From Halomonas sp. A40-4 (GTDB lineage: Bacteria > Pseudomonadota > Gammaproteobacteria > Pseudomonadales > Halomonadaceae), in contig NZ_CP065230.1 of the NCBI RefSeq assembly GCF_015767635.1, positions 3,286,001 to 3,350,000 on the forward strand: a stretch of 64,000 nucleotides of DNA. Reading direction: 5' to 3'. The first letter of the stretch is position 1, and every line of letters starts with the position of its first letter. This document shows positions 49,259 to 59,607 of this stretch, piece after piece. The translations under genes and the position numbers were made by a program. Under the pieces are notes generated by a model that worked only from the letters and a program-made list of their open reading frames with translations, was not told where the DNA came from and searched no databases.

Positions 49259-50263
49259 ATGCCTGCCAGGGAGCGCTATCCCCATCTTCCCAAGGGCGTT
49301 GAGTACGCACACATTGGCTGGGACTTTTTCATTCTTGCGGCCGTGGTGATCAACCTCGGTTTGTTGTTGTTCGATTCACTATTTTTACTTGCTCCGATCA
49401 ACCAGACGATAGAGGCGATATCGCCGAGCTTTCATGGCGCCTACGCGACCACCATTCATAGCCGCTTCATTACCATCGACCTGTTTTTTGTCAGCATTTT
49501 TATCGCTGACGTGTTGCTGGGCTGGGCCGTGGCGATTGCCGAGCGCCGTTACCACCGCTGGTTTTTCTACCCCTTTGTACACTGGTACGACGTCCTTGGT
49601 TGCATCCCGCTGAGCGGGCTGCGCTGGTTGCGCATTCTGCGGGTTATCTCGCTGCTTTACCGGCTGCACCGCCTGCGTCTTATCAACGTCGAGGGTTGGT
49701 GGATCTATAAGTTCTTCGGCAAGTATTACGATATCTTGCTGGAAGAGCTCTCCGACCGTATCGCCCTGCGGTTGCTTGGGAATGTTCAACAGCAAATACG
49801 CTCAAGCGACTCATTGACCGAACAGGTCATAGACCGTGTCGTCATGCCTCGCAAACAGCAACTCATCCAGGAAATTGCCCAGCGGCTTGAGACGTCTGTG
49901 GGCACTGCCTACCAGCACAACCGACACGCCATCATGGCGGCGATCAGCGAGTTGGTCAGCCGTACGCTGCGTGAAAGTCCCGAAATCCAGCGACTACGCC
50001 GCCTGCCCATGGGAGAGACTGCCACCAGCGCCATGGAAGCATCGTTAAGCGGCGTTGCCCAACGGCTGGTGGATGAAGTCGCCCTGTCGATTCACTCCCC
50101 CGAGTTTCAACGGCTCGTTGAAGGCGCGGCGGAAAATGGCTTTGATAGCTGGCTGACCCCAGACGAAGGCAGTGACCGGGTCACCGAACAGGTGGTGTAC
50201 GACGTCCTGGAATTACTCAAAGAACAGGTCAACCGCCAGCGCTGGAAGGACCGCTACGACTAG
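49259..50263 (+). CDS. Membrane protein resembling a voltage-sensor domain without pore
   Basis: A 334-residue protein with four predicted helices in the first 140 residues and a helical cytoplasmic C-terminus. Helix 2 has acidic residues (ITIDLFFVSIFIAD). Helix 3 has WYDVLGCIP, matching the W-x-x-D...P pattern of voltage-sensor S3. Helix 4 carries spaced arginines (LRWLRILRVISLLYRLHRLR). No S5-S6 pore or selectivity filter follows; instead there is a hydrophilic stretch of about 190 residues. AAAGGAG precedes the ATG. Function unknown; ion-transporter-like family membership is inferred. Confidence 0.7.
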   Translation: MPARERYPHLPKGVEYAHIGWDFFILAAVVINLGLLLFDSLFLLAPINQTIEAISPSFHGAYATTIHSRFITIDLFFVSIFIADVLLGWAVAIAERRYHRWFFYPFVHWYDVLGCIPLSGLRWLRILRVISLLYRLHRLRLINVEGWWIYKFFGKYYDILLEELSDRIALRLLGNVQQQIRSSDSLTEQVIDRVVMPRKQQLIQEIAQRLETSVGTAYQHNRHAIMAAISELVSRTLRESPEIQRLRRLPMGETATSAMEASLSGVAQRLVDEVALSIHSPEFQRLVEGAAENGFDSWLTPDEGSDRVTEQVVYDVLELLKEQVNRQRWKDRYD

Positions 50264-50305
50264 CTGACAGACAAAAAACCGATGACACTGAAGGATCAAT
50301 GCGGG

Positions 50306-50662
50306 CTAACCGCAGCTTAGCTTTTCGATCACGTCATTATCGTCGAGGTGGATATTCAGCCGCCCCGGGCGATGGTCCAGGGTGGCAGCCTCCTCTGGCC
50401 GCAACACGCGAACTTGTTGAGCACCGCTTTGTTGCGCCAGCGCGTCGCTTGAGGTGCCATCTATCGGCGCTCCCAAGGCAAATTGAATATCTTCCAGACG
50501 GCAGGCTGTCCTTTCATCATCGGTGGTGTGAGCGCTACCAACCTGCGGCGGCGGGGGCGCACTCGGGACATCATCACCCGCGCCGGGGGTCTGGGCACAG
50601 GCCGCCAAGAAGAGAGATAAAAGTGTTAAAACACTAAGCTGCCAACCTCGCCAACACATCAT
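50306..50662 (-). CDS. Lipoprotein with peptidase inhibitor I78-like domain
   Basis: A 118-residue lipoprotein. The signal peptide ends in LSLFLAACAQ, a clear lipobox with the acylated Cys, followed by a Pro-rich linker. The C-terminal ~65 residues (CRLEDIQFALGAPID to RPGRLNIHLDDNDVIEKLSCG) match the I78 potato-inhibitor-like fold with its conserved RLNI and end Cys-Gly. I78 lipoproteins may protect the envelope from proteases. Start ATG 50662 has GGAG eight bases upstream. Confidence 0.83.
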   Translation of the reverse strand: MMCWRGWQLSVLTLLSLFLAACAQTPGAGDDVPSAPPPPQVGSAHTTDDERTACRLEDIQFALGAPIDGTSSDALAQQSGAQQVRVLRPEEAATLDHRPGRLNIHLDDNDVIEKLSCG

Positions 50663-50703
50663 CCTTGAGACTCCTGTTACATGAAAAATGCGTTTATAAC
50701 GCA

Positions 50704-50730
50704 GCGGACCGACGCTAAACGTCGGTCCGC
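50704..50730. terminator. 11-bp hairpin after the entericidin gene
   Basis: GCGGACCGACG / CGTCGGTCCGC, a perfect stem with a five-base loop, lies 16 bases after the entericidin stop and before the I78 lipoprotein gene on the same strand. It has no clear U tract. Confidence 0.55.
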
Positions 50731-50745
50731 CTGGTACCACTTTGC

Positions 50746-50877
50746 TTAGCTTGCCGCGTCCTGAACGGCTTCACCGCCCTCTTCTATATCCTGGCCTGCG
50801 CCACTGAGGGTATTGCAGCCCGCCAGTACGCCTGCCGACATTAAAAGAATAAAGCTCATTGCCAGTAGTTTTTTCAT
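50746..50877 (-). CDS. Entericidin-like small lipoprotein
   Basis: A 43-residue lipoprotein: MKKLLAMSFILLMSAGVLAG then the lipobox Cys (LAGC), giving a mature peptide CNTLSGAGQDIEEGGEAV. The mature part matches the entericidin A/B pattern (CNT..G.G.D....G..V). AAGGAG precedes the ATG. In E. coli entericidins are a stationary-phase, osmotically controlled antidote/toxin-like pair; only one copy is visible here. It lies upstream of the I78 lipoprotein on the same strand. Confidence 0.85.
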   Translation of the reverse strand: MKKLLAMSFILLMSAGVLAGCNTLSGAGQDIEEGGEAVQDAAS

Positions 50878-51023
50878 GAGTGTTCTCCTTAACAAATTCA
50901 ATCACTATCGGGATACTTCAACTCAATACGTATGAGCCAAAAGCACTTTCAGGGTAACAGCCTTTTCAGTATGGCGCCTACTTTGAAAGCCATACCTTTT
51001 ACTACCCGATGAGGATCACCGTA

Positions 51024-51442
51024 ATGACAACCTTTGCACTTGATGAGCGCCTGGCCAAGGATACGCTGCTACTGTCAGACTTGCCGCTCTGCCGCGCTTT
51101 GTTAATGCTCGACGCGCGCTATCCCTGGGTAGTACTGGTGCCCAGGCGTGCTGCGCTGAGCGAGGTGTTTGAACTGACGACCGACGACCAGCAACAGCTC
51201 TGGCGGGAGGCAGGCCAGTTGGGCCAGGTGATGAAGACCGCCTTTAACGGCGACAAGCTCAATATCGCCACGCTGGGTAACGTGGTCAGCCAATTGCATG
51301 TGCATGTAGTGATTCGCCACCACGACGACGAGGCCTGGCCAGCGCCCGTTTGGGGGTATGGCAGGGCCGAGCCATACACGCCCAACAAACAGCAAACCAT
51401 GCAAGCACGTCTTTCGGCGCTGATTGAAACGCTGGACTTACG

Positions 51443-51446
<4 letters not shown>
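51024..51446 (+). CDS. HIT-family nucleotide hydrolase
   Basis: A 140-residue histidine-triad protein, probably a nucleotide (e.g. diadenosine polyphosphate) hydrolase. The motif is SQLHVHVVIRHHDD: the first two histidines are present but the third position is Val, as in some family members. GAGGA precedes the ATG at 51024. The gene overlaps the end of the convergent ZevB-like gene by four bases. Confidence 0.87.
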
Positions 51447-52431
<985 letters not shown>

Positions 52432-52435
<4 letters not shown>

Positions 52436-53103
52436 GGACACACCACCTGACCCGTTTCAGCAAAATAGCGCCCTAACCCCGGCTCGCCGCTTTCATCGGC
52501 ATCCAGGCGTGACGCTTCCATGATCTTCTCGGGATCCGGGTCAGCGGGCATGATGGTGAGCTCGCACTCGGGCATATCACGCAGCACAAGGGCATTGTCG
52601 CTTGGCTCGTCACCTTCCGCTTTATGCACCACCTCAAGGTAATACGTCGGGTCATACACTTGATACGTGAGCGTGCTGCCGCTTAATGCTGGCGTGGATG
52701 CGAACGGCAGGATAAAAATAAACGTCAGTCGATTATCGCGTCGCATGGCGGTGTATTCGCTAACCTCTTTAAGCGGCAGGCGCTCACCGTCTATCCGCGC
52801 TTCGGTAAAGTAGCCTTGGCTGGCGAGATTGTTGCGTATTTCGCCACCTAACTGATCAAGCCCCTCGTCGAGCGTCGCCCCATCGACACGTTGCAGCTCG
52901 TCGAATACCACCAGGCTATAGAACGGATCCATTTGCCAGGTTTGGTGCAGGCCCGTTACCCGTCCCTGGTCATCGGTGAGCACACGGACGCTGATATCTA
53001 TCCATCCGTGGGGATGCGCCATGGCGCTCGCGCTTGCCAACAGGCTCAACGCACCTATAAAGCCGACCCAGCGGGGTGCCAGCCAGCGGAGCAAATACGT
53101 CAT
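52432..53103 (-). CDS. DUF1007 (ZevA-like) periplasmic metal-binding protein
   Basis: A 223-residue exported protein of the DUF1007 family. The signal peptide ends in LLASASAMA, releasing HPHGWIDI, where the N-terminal His-Pro-His is a likely metal site conserved in the family. QTWQMDPFYSLVVFDEL is another family block. It overlaps the transporter gene at one end and a lipoprotein gene at the other, both by ATGA overlaps. By analogy with ZevA it should help bring zinc to the partner transporter. Confidence 0.82.
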
Positions 53104-53459
53104 GGTACCAACCCCAGGCGGCTTTGGAGCGCCACCAACCATGGATCCAGACGGTTCGGCGGTAACGACTGCCCACCACGCCACGCCGAAACGCTCACAT
53201 GGCTGTCTCTGCCTACCTCACTCACCTCGAGCACTAGCCGGTAACCTGGCCAGCGTGTCAACACGCCTTCGGCACGCCCAAGCGATAAATCGGCGTGGCG
53301 CAGGACATAGCCTTGCTCGACCATCAGGCTAACTGCCGCGCGAAAGGTGTCTTCAGCCGGGGCCTGATAGACCAGTTCGCGTGGCTCCGGCGGCGGTGTC
53401 GTCGCGCAGCCGCTGAGCATTAACAGCAAGCCAGCCGCGGCCCAATGAATCACTCTCAT
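53100..53459 (-). CDS. Small lipoprotein in the ZevAB-like operon
   Basis: A 119-residue lipoprotein: the signal peptide ends in LLLMLSGCATTPPPEP (lipobox LSGC). The mature domain contains AEDTFRAAVSLMVEQGYVLRHADLSLGRAEGVLTRW, which looks like a small alpha-beta fold; I do not recognise a named family. It is coupled by ATGA overlaps to the genes on either side, so it is made together with the metal transporter. Confidence 0.72.
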   Translation of the reverse strand: MRVIHWAAAGLLLMLSGCATTPPPEPRELVYQAPAEDTFRAAVSLMVEQGYVLRHADLSLGRAEGVLTRWPGYRLVLEVSEVGRDSHVSVSAWRGGQSLPPNRLDPWLVALQSRLGLVP

Positions 53460-54001
53460 GGTGCGCTGTCTCCTGTGGCCGTATACGCGTCCAGGGCAGT
53501 TTGGAATCGCGCGCAAAAATCGTCGGTACTGGCGCTACGCCCCGTGCGCAAACTGCCATACTGATCAAACCGGCGGATATCGCGTGACACTCGCACGTGA
53601 TGGTTATCCCAAAGCAGCGATACCCGTTCTACTTCGGTGGGCAACTGGCCAAACCCACCACCCAAACCAACTCCCAAATGCGACCGGCTGCCAACGCCCA
53701 TCCCGCCGAACACGCTCAGCGACATTCGTGAGCTGAAATGCGGCGAGGCGTAAAGGTCTGACGCACCATGTAGCTCACGCTCTCGACTGGCGCTTAAAAA
53801 ACCTAACCGGGTATCGCTTGCGTCCAGACTGAAGCCCCATTCAGTCAGCACATCGACACTGGCAGTCAAGGTTGAAGGCGCCTCGCTTGGAAAGTAGCAC
53901 GCCGGGGAAGGCAGGGGGTCCGCATTGGGCAGCGATGACGGTACCGCCTGACAGCCGCCAAGGGCGAGCAGGCATATGAAACTGAACGGCATCCACTTCA
54001 T
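53456..54001 (-). CDS. First lipoprotein of the ZevAB-like operon
   Basis: A 181-residue lipoprotein; lipobox in ICLLALGGCQ. The body has VDVLTEWGFSLDASDTRLGFLSASRE, a glycine-rich stretch (GGMGVGSRSHLGVGLGGG) and two later cysteines. Parts resemble the next lipoprotein (a hydrophobic-turn-RLGF/RAEGVL pattern), so the pair may be distant relatives. AAGGAG precedes ATG 54001. It heads the four-gene operon. No confident family. Confidence 0.7.
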   Translation of the reverse strand: MKWMPFSFICLLALGGCQAVPSSLPNADPLPSPACYFPSEAPSTLTASVDVLTEWGFSLDASDTRLGFLSASRERELHGASDLYASPHFSSRMSLSVFGGMGVGSRSHLGVGLGGGFGQLPTEVERVSLLWDNHHVRVSRDIRRFDQYGSLRTGRSASTDDFCARFQTALDAYTATGDSAP

Positions 54002-54093
54002 AACCACTCCTTGGGTTGACGGATGGTGCTGGTTTGCTTCGGCATGGCGCGCTAAGCTCATTCTACAGACCATGATCATTGAAAAGGGTGCCC

Positions 54094-55230
54094 ATGCATA
54101 TCCTGTTTTGCCCTGATAGTTTTAAAGACGCACTCAGCGCAGAAGAAGCGGCTCATGCCATGGCCCGGGGCGCCGCAAGGGCGGACCCTGACCTGCATCC
54201 GCTGATCTGCCCATTGGCTGACGGTGGCGAAGGCAGCCTCGATGCCCTGATCGCGGCAACCGGGGCCGAGCGTCGTCAACAAACGGTGCTGGATGCTCTG
54301 GGCCGCCCGAGCCAGGCCTATTGGGGCTGGCTTGCCGAGCAGCGTACCGCGTTTATTGAACTGGCAGAAGCCAGTGGCCTGCAACCACTTACCCAGAACG
54401 AGCGCGATGCGCGTTATACGTCTACCTATGGCGTGGGCCAGCTGTTTCTCGCAGCACTGGACCACGGTGCAGAGAAGGCGCTACTGCTATTAGGCGGTAG
54501 CGCGACCAACGATGGGGGTGCTGGCATGCTCCAGGCACTGGGGGCTCGCCTGCTCGATGGCCAAGGACAAGCGCTGCCCCCAGGCGGAGCAGCGCTTGCC
54601 GACCTTGCGGCGCTATCGTTAGAGGAGCTGGACCCTCGGCTTGGCAAACTGGCCATTGATGCCGCGGTGGATGTCGATAACCCGCTGCTGGGCGAGCACG
54701 GCGCCAGCGCCGTCTTCGGACCACAGAAAGGCGCGACACCCGCTCATGTTCAGCAACTTGACCAAGCGCTCAGCCATTTCGCCGACATTGCGGCCGATAC
54801 ATTGGGCCGTGATGACCGCGACCTGCCCGGAGCGGGTGCGGCGGGCGGCATGGGCTTTGCGGCGCACGCATTCCTCGGCGCCACGCTGAAACCGGGCATC
54901 GACATGCTCATGCAGCAGGCCGGGGTTGATACCTTGCTCGCCCAGGCCGACCTGGTAATTACCGGAGAGGGACGTCTGGACGGCCAAAGCCTTTCCGGCA
55001 AGACACCCATCGGCGTTGCTCGAGCGGCCGCGAGGCATCAGGTGCCGGTGGTTGTCTTGGCCGGCAGTCTGGGCGATGGCTGGCAGGCCTGTTTGCAGGA
55101 AGGCGTGACCGCCGCCTTTGCGCTTGCGGATGGCCCGATGGCGTTAAGCGACGCATTGCCCAGAACGGCTGAGCTGCTTGAAGCACGTTGCGAAAACCTG
55201 GTTCGGCTTTGGCAGTCGGCCCGCCCTTGA
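54094..55230 (+). CDS. Glycerate 2-kinase
   Basis: Phosphorylates glycerate to 2-phosphoglycerate. The 378-residue protein is of the GlxK/GarK type, with the start MHILFCPDSFKDALSAEEAA, ADGGEGSLDAL, and LLGGSATNDGGAGMLQALG. A late ITGEGRLDGQSLSGKTPIGVA block is also conserved. ATG 54094 has AAGGG upstream; a TTG five codons earlier is not needed. Divergent from the metal operon. Confidence 0.92.
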   Translation: MHILFCPDSFKDALSAEEAAHAMARGAARADPDLHPLICPLADGGEGSLDALIAATGAERRQQTVLDALGRPSQAYWGWLAEQRTAFIELAEASGLQPLTQNERDARYTSTYGVGQLFLAALDHGAEKALLLLGGSATNDGGAGMLQALGARLLDGQGQALPPGGAALADLAALSLEELDPRLGKLAIDAAVDVDNPLLGEHGASAVFGPQKGATPAHVQQLDQALSHFADIAADTLGRDDRDLPGAGAAGGMGFAAHAFLGATLKPGIDMLMQQAGVDTLLAQADLVITGEGRLDGQSLSGKTPIGVARAAARHQVPVVVLAGSLGDGWQACLQEGVTAAFALADGPMALSDALPRTAELLEARCENLVRLWQSARP

Positions 55231-55281
55231 AAAACGACGGCCTCGTCTGCATTTATTGGTTATAGATTGATAGGTAATGGG

Positions 55282-55326
55282 CTAGCGCTATGGCGGCAAT
55301 GCAAAAAACCTGCTTTGCAACGCTAG
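55282..55326 (+). promoter_or_regulatory. Structured region upstream of dps
   Basis: Nested inverted repeats, CTAGCG (55282) with CGCTAG (55321), and inside them TGCAAA (55300) with TTTGCA (55314), could fold upstream of dps. A TTGATA / TATGGC pair 16 bases apart near 55267-55293 is a possible promoter overlapping this structure. Low certainty. Confidence 0.3.
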
Positions 55327-55392
55327 TCCGCCCTCTTAACCTAATCACCAACATTTGTCGCCGCGCAGCGGTGCCCATCAAGGAGTCTAGAT

Positions 55393-55869
55393 ATGTCCGA
55401 TACCAACAGCATCGGTCTTCACGAAGGCAGCGCCAGCCAGTTGGCAGAAAAACTCAATCACCTGCTCGCCAACTATCAGATCTTTTATATGAACGTTCGT
55501 GGCTATCACTGGAACGTCAAAGGTAACGACTTTTTCGAGCTGCACGCCAAGTTTGAAGAATTTTACACAGACTTGCTGACGAAAGTGGATGAAGTTGCCG
55601 AGCGTATCCTCACACTGGGCCACAAACCTGTCCACGCCTACAGTGACTACATCAAGCTCTCGCGTATCGAGGAAGACAAAGACGTCCATGACGGCACCGC
55701 CTGCGTCAATGGCGTACTGCGCGGCTATCAAGCGCTAATCGAATTGCAGCGTGAGTTGCTGTCCATCGCGTCAGATGCTGACGATGAAGGCACCGCATCG
55801 CAGGCAAGCGATTACATTCGCGAGCAGGAAAAAACCGTCTGGATGCTGAACGCCTACCTCAGTAAATAA
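55393..55869 (+). CDS. dps: Dps-family DNA-protecting ferritin-like protein
   Basis: Dps forms a 12-mer that sequesters iron, consumes peroxide and protects DNA in stress. The 158-residue protein has FYMNVRGYHWNVKG and FFELHAKFEEFYTDLLTKVDEVAERI, containing the ferroxidase His, Asp and Glu residues at the subunit interface. AAGGAG precedes the ATG. A strong terminator follows. Confidence 0.95.
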   Translation: MSDTNSIGLHEGSASQLAEKLNHLLANYQIFYMNVRGYHWNVKGNDFFELHAKFEEFYTDLLTKVDEVAERILTLGHKPVHAYSDYIKLSRIEEDKDVHDGTACVNGVLRGYQALIELQRELLSIASDADDEGTASQASDYIREQEKTVWMLNAYLSK

Positions 55870-55895
55870 GCGTTTCAGAAGCCGGTCGTCGAATG

Positions 55896-55925
55896 AAAAC
55901 GGCACCCATCGGGTGCCGTTTTTGG
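55896..55925. terminator. Terminator between dps and pepD
   Basis: AAAACGGCACCC / GGGTGCCGTTTT stem of 12 bp with an ATC loop. A U run follows on the plus strand and, by symmetry, on the minus strand too, so it can serve both convergent genes. Confidence 0.88.
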
Positions 55926-55927
55926 GT

Positions 55928-57394
55928 TCAGGGGTTATGCGCCAGGTCTTCCACCAGCGTTTTCAGCAAGCGCCAGAACTCGTCCACCGTTGCCAGCTCC
56001 ACGCGCTCATCCGGCGAGTGCGCACCGCGAATCGTGGGGCCAAAAGACAACATATCGAGATGTGGGTATTTACTGCCCAGAATACCGCATTCAAGCCCCG
56101 CATGAATTACCTTGACTGCTGGCTGTTTCCCTAACAGCGACTGGTGGCAGGCGTTAAAGCGCTTGAGCAGATCACCGTTGGGGTTGGGTACCCAGCCCGG
56201 GTAGCCGTGCTCGACGTTAACTCGTGCCCCGATCAGTTCAAACAGTGCTTTAAAGCGGTCCGCCATCGCCGTGACGGCGCTGTCGTGTAGCGAGCGCACC
56301 AGTGCACATAGGTGAAAGCGCCCTTTATCGAGGCTCACCACCCCCAGGTTGTTGGACGTTTCAACCACACCGGGCACATCGGCACTCATCCGCTCGACGC
56401 CACAGGGGGCTGCATGCAACGCGGCCACCAGCATCGTGCTGGCATCCAGTGTCAGCGGTTCAACATTTCTACTTGGGCTTAGAGGCTCGGCAACCAGCCG
56501 CATACCCTCATCACCACTGCCCAGTTCGCGCTGCAGCGTTTGCGTCAATTCGCTAACAATAGCCAGCGCCTCTTGCTGCTCGTCAACGGGCAGGGCGATA
56601 TCGGCAAAGGCTTCGCGAGGGATCGCATTGCGCAGTGTGCCACCCTGATAGTTAAGCAACCGGGCATCGACATGCTCGAGGGAGCGCAGCACGCGTACCA
56701 ACAGGCGGTTGGCGTTACCTAGCGGCTTATGAATATCCATCCCCGAATGGCCGCCCTTTAATCCCGTCAGCGACAGTCTGAGCAGGCACTCATTGTCCCT
56801 GAGTGCAGCACTAGGTAGTTGGGCATTAACGACCACATCGGCCCCACCCGCGCAGCCAATAAACACCTCGCCATGATCCTCGCTGTCGAGATTCAGCAGG
56901 CGCTCTCCTTCCAGCCAGTTTTCGGCCAGATGCAGGGCACCGCCCATTGAGGTTTCTTCCTCAAGGGTAAACAAGGCTTCCAGAGGGCCATGGGTAAGCG
57001 CGGGATCTTCAAGCAGCGCTAAAATCGCGGCCACCCCAAGGCCATTATCAGCCCCGAGGGTCGTGCCCTCGGCATGCAGCCAACCGTCAGCGACATAGGT
57101 CGCGATCGGGTCACGCTGGAAATCATGCGCGTGCCCGGCATTGGCTTGAGCCACCATGTCCAGATGACCCTGCAAGATGAGCCCTGGGACGTGTTCATAA
57201 CCCGGGGTGGCCGGCTTGCGCAGGCGCAGGTTGCCAAAGGCATCACGGTCATGGGCCATGCCTTGTGTCGCTGCCCAGGCTTCCAGCAACTCAACAAGCT
57301 GGGCCTCATGGCCGGATGGGCGAGGCGTATTACACAGCGTACGAAAGTGCTGCCACACGAGTGTGGGGGTCAGCGCATCAAGATGTTCGTTCAT
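55928..57394 (-). CDS. pepD: Aminoacyl-histidine dipeptidase (peptidase D)
   Basis: PepD is a cytosolic zinc dipeptidase of the M20 family that cleaves carnosine-like and other dipeptides. Motifs are LQGHLDMVAQ, GADNGLGVAAILALLED (bridging Asp) and FTLEEETSMGGA (catalytic Glu pair); DSEDHGEVFIGCAGG is also typical. At 488 residues it matches E. coli (485). It lies 32 bases after tmcA. Confidence 0.96.
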   Translation of the reverse strand: MNEHLDALTPTLVWQHFRTLCNTPRPSGHEAQLVELLEAWAATQGMAHDRDAFGNLRLRKPATPGYEHVPGLILQGHLDMVAQANAGHAHDFQRDPIATYVADGWLHAEGTTLGADNGLGVAAILALLEDPALTHGPLEALFTLEEETSMGGALHLAENWLEGERLLNLDSEDHGEVFIGCAGGADVVVNAQLPSAALRDNECLLRLSLTGLKGGHSGMDIHKPLGNANRLLVRVLRSLEHVDARLLNYQGGTLRNAIPREAFADIALPVDEQQEALAIVSELTQTLQRELGSGDEGMRLVAEPLSPSRNVEPLTLDASTMLVAALHAAPCGVERMSADVPGVVETSNNLGVVSLDKGRFHLCALVRSLHDSAVTAMADRFKALFELIGARVNVEHGYPGWVPNPNGDLLKRFNACHQSLLGKQPAVKVIHAGLECGILGSKYPHLDMLSFGPTIRGAHSPDERVELATVDEFWRLLKTLVEDLAHNP

Positions 57395-57426
57395 GGAAAC
57401 TCTTTATCATGGATAACCGGCTTACT

Positions 57427-59607
57427 TTAACGGTCCCGGGCAGCGGGGGGAAGCGGTTGCTGAGCCCAAAGGGTTCGCACCGCCTCGCGTAGCGCTTGCA
57501 CAGACACGCTCGGCGCATCGTCAAGCGGCTGATTCTGGAACGCCCAGGCGGCCAGTTGCTGGTGCGCTGATTGACCCGCTGCCGACAGCGGCCAGCGACT
57601 CGCTTCGCGGGCCAGTGCCTGCAAGGACGACCGGGCAAGCGCGGGAGCTCGATGTGCTGTCGCCACATCGTCGATATCCTGCCACTCAACCTCAGTTAAT
57701 GGCTGCTCGGGCAGTTCGTTAATCACCAGGCTCACCACCTCAGCGGGCAAGCGCGCCAATTCAAATGCCAACAAGTTGGGCAGCAGGGAGATAAATCGTC
57801 CGGAAAGGGCATCCAGCACTTTTTCACCTGCTGGAGTCAGGGCGCTTGCCACCATAATGGCGAACTCACCGCTTGACGGTTCACGAGTAACGCCCAGGCG
57901 CACCGTTCTAAACCCTTCGGCACGCCAGAAACGCAGCAGCCCTGCATCGGCCCCAAAGGTCGCGCCATACAGCATGGCGCCCTGACCGACGGCTTGTTGC
58001 CGATCATCGCTCAACAGCCTGCCCCCCACTCCCTGACGACGCCAGTCAGGGTGGCAGGCAATGCGAACCACCCGCCGCCAACACGCTGTCAACGCATCCC
58101 GGCAGCCCGAATGTGCCGCCAGTGATTGAGCCATTAAATGCCCCTGGGGGCGGCGTTCTCCGCGCGCCACCTGATCAGCAAGGTCCACCGCAAAGCCTCC
58201 TTCTTCACGGGTGACCAGCACCGCCTGCGGCCGCTGCCGATGGCCGATAACGCGCAGGCGCATACCGGGGCCATCCAGCAACTGGCGCAAGTCGCTGGGG
58301 GTCGTGCGATAGTGAGACTGCACCAGCAGACCAAATAGTGGGGCAAGAGCCTCCTCGTCCAGGACAAGTTCATCTCTGGAGACCTCATAGGAAGCAGCGG
58401 GTAGCGCTAATGCTTCTTTAGCGGTGGGCAGCGGCGCGTTCAATAGCAACAAACGATTGAGCGTTTCTTCAAGCGGATCCGCCGCCTGCCAACGAACCGG
58501 TGTATCAAGGGTGAGTGCCTTCCAGTCCGGTGTCTTCACATTCAGCACTTGACGAAAACGCAGCGCAAACCCGCGCCCGGAACCTTCGTAGCCGTGGACG
58601 GTGGTGGCAAACGCAAGTCTGGGAAAGGCGGCCAGCCATTGTGCTAACAGCGCTGGCGGCAGTGCTGCGGCCTCATCGACCATCAGGTAGCTGCCGTCGC
58701 CACCCAGCTTACCTGCTGTCACGTGTTCGCCAAGCGCATCGGGCGCAACGAACAAAAGTTCAGCGCCGTTGGTGAATATAAATCGCTCTGGGGTGGTTCG
58801 ATTGCCATCAGGGCATAGCGCTGCCACACGCTCAAACACAGCTTCCACGGCGGCCAGGCGTGGGGCGGTGACAATCACTCTCGAGGTTTTTTGCTGCTGT
58901 AGCAGTCGAACACAGGCAATGCCCAGCGCGGCGCTTTTACCACGACCTCGGTCGGCGGTGATGACCAGCGGCCGCCTGCGTTTGAGACCAACCAGTGCCC
59001 TGACGGCAGTGGCCTGATCCAGCGTGATGCAGTCGGTATCCTCGGGCTTTTGCATTATAGGCGGCGTGGCCACAAGACGCCCCAGTCGAGGCAGCGCTCC
59101 GGGTAACCAGCGGATGATCTGTTCTGACGTTTTCAACTGAGCGGCCAACCGTGCCAGGTAGCGCGCTGTCAGGTCGTTCCACTGCCAAGGGGAGTCAGCG
59201 ATGCGCGCGTAGTCCGGGTCGGGCTCCCGGCCCCAGTCGGTGGGCGTGATCAACACCAGCAGCCCACCCGCTGTCAGGGTCCCGCCAATGGCGCCTAGCG
59301 CATCAGGATTGAAGCCACCTGCGTGATCATGGGCATTGACCACCACCAGTTGATGCTCGGCACCGAGCCGATTAGGGGCCTGATTGGCTTTCATTGCGGG
59401 TTGAACAGGCGCGGCCTTGCCTATCCATAATGGGGAACGCCATGCCCGCGACTTCCATAACGCAACTGCTAGCGCTTCACATTGCCTGGCACCGCCTTGC
59501 AGCCAGACAAGCTGACGCCAACGCCGCCTTTCCAACTGTCTTGCCCGTTGAACCAATAGCGTGATCGACCGTGACGCTACCGCTTCGCCGGTTGGTAACG
59601 ACGACAT
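57427..59607 (-). CDS. tmcA: tRNA(Met) cytidine acetyltransferase
   Basis: TmcA acetylates C34 of elongator tRNA-Met using acetyl-CoA and ATP, improving decoding fidelity. Domains: N-terminal unknown region, RecD-like helicase module with ADRGRGKSAALG (Walker A) and VDEAAALPPAL, then a GNAT acetyltransferase fold (CHPDWRRQGVGGRLL) and a C-terminal tRNA-binding region. The 726 residues exceed E. coli (671). GAGGAG precedes the ATG. Co-directional with pepD. Confidence 0.95.
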   Translation of the reverse strand: MSSLPTGEAVASRSITLLVQRARQLERRRWRQLVWLQGGARQCEALAVALWKSRAWRSPLWIGKAAPVQPAMKANQAPNRLGAEHQLVVVNAHDHAGGFNPDALGAIGGTLTAGGLLVLITPTDWGREPDPDYARIADSPWQWNDLTARYLARLAAQLKTSEQIIRWLPGALPRLGRLVATPPIMQKPEDTDCITLDQATAVRALVGLKRRRPLVITADRGRGKSAALGIACVRLLQQQKTSRVIVTAPRLAAVEAVFERVAALCPDGNRTTPERFIFTNGAELLFVAPDALGEHVTAGKLGGDGSYLMVDEAAALPPALLAQWLAAFPRLAFATTVHGYEGSGRGFALRFRQVLNVKTPDWKALTLDTPVRWQAADPLEETLNRLLLLNAPLPTAKEALALPAASYEVSRDELVLDEEALAPLFGLLVQSHYRTTPSDLRQLLDGPGMRLRVIGHRQRPQAVLVTREEGGFAVDLADQVARGERRPQGHLMAQSLAAHSGCRDALTACWRRVVRIACHPDWRRQGVGGRLLSDDRQQAVGQGAMLYGATFGADAGLLRFWRAEGFRTVRLGVTREPSSGEFAIMVASALTPAGEKVLDALSGRFISLLPNLLAFELARLPAEVVSLVINELPEQPLTEVEWQDIDDVATAHRAPALARSSLQALAREASRWPLSAAGQSAHQQLAAWAFQNQPLDDAPSVSVQALREAVRTLWAQQPLPPAARDR

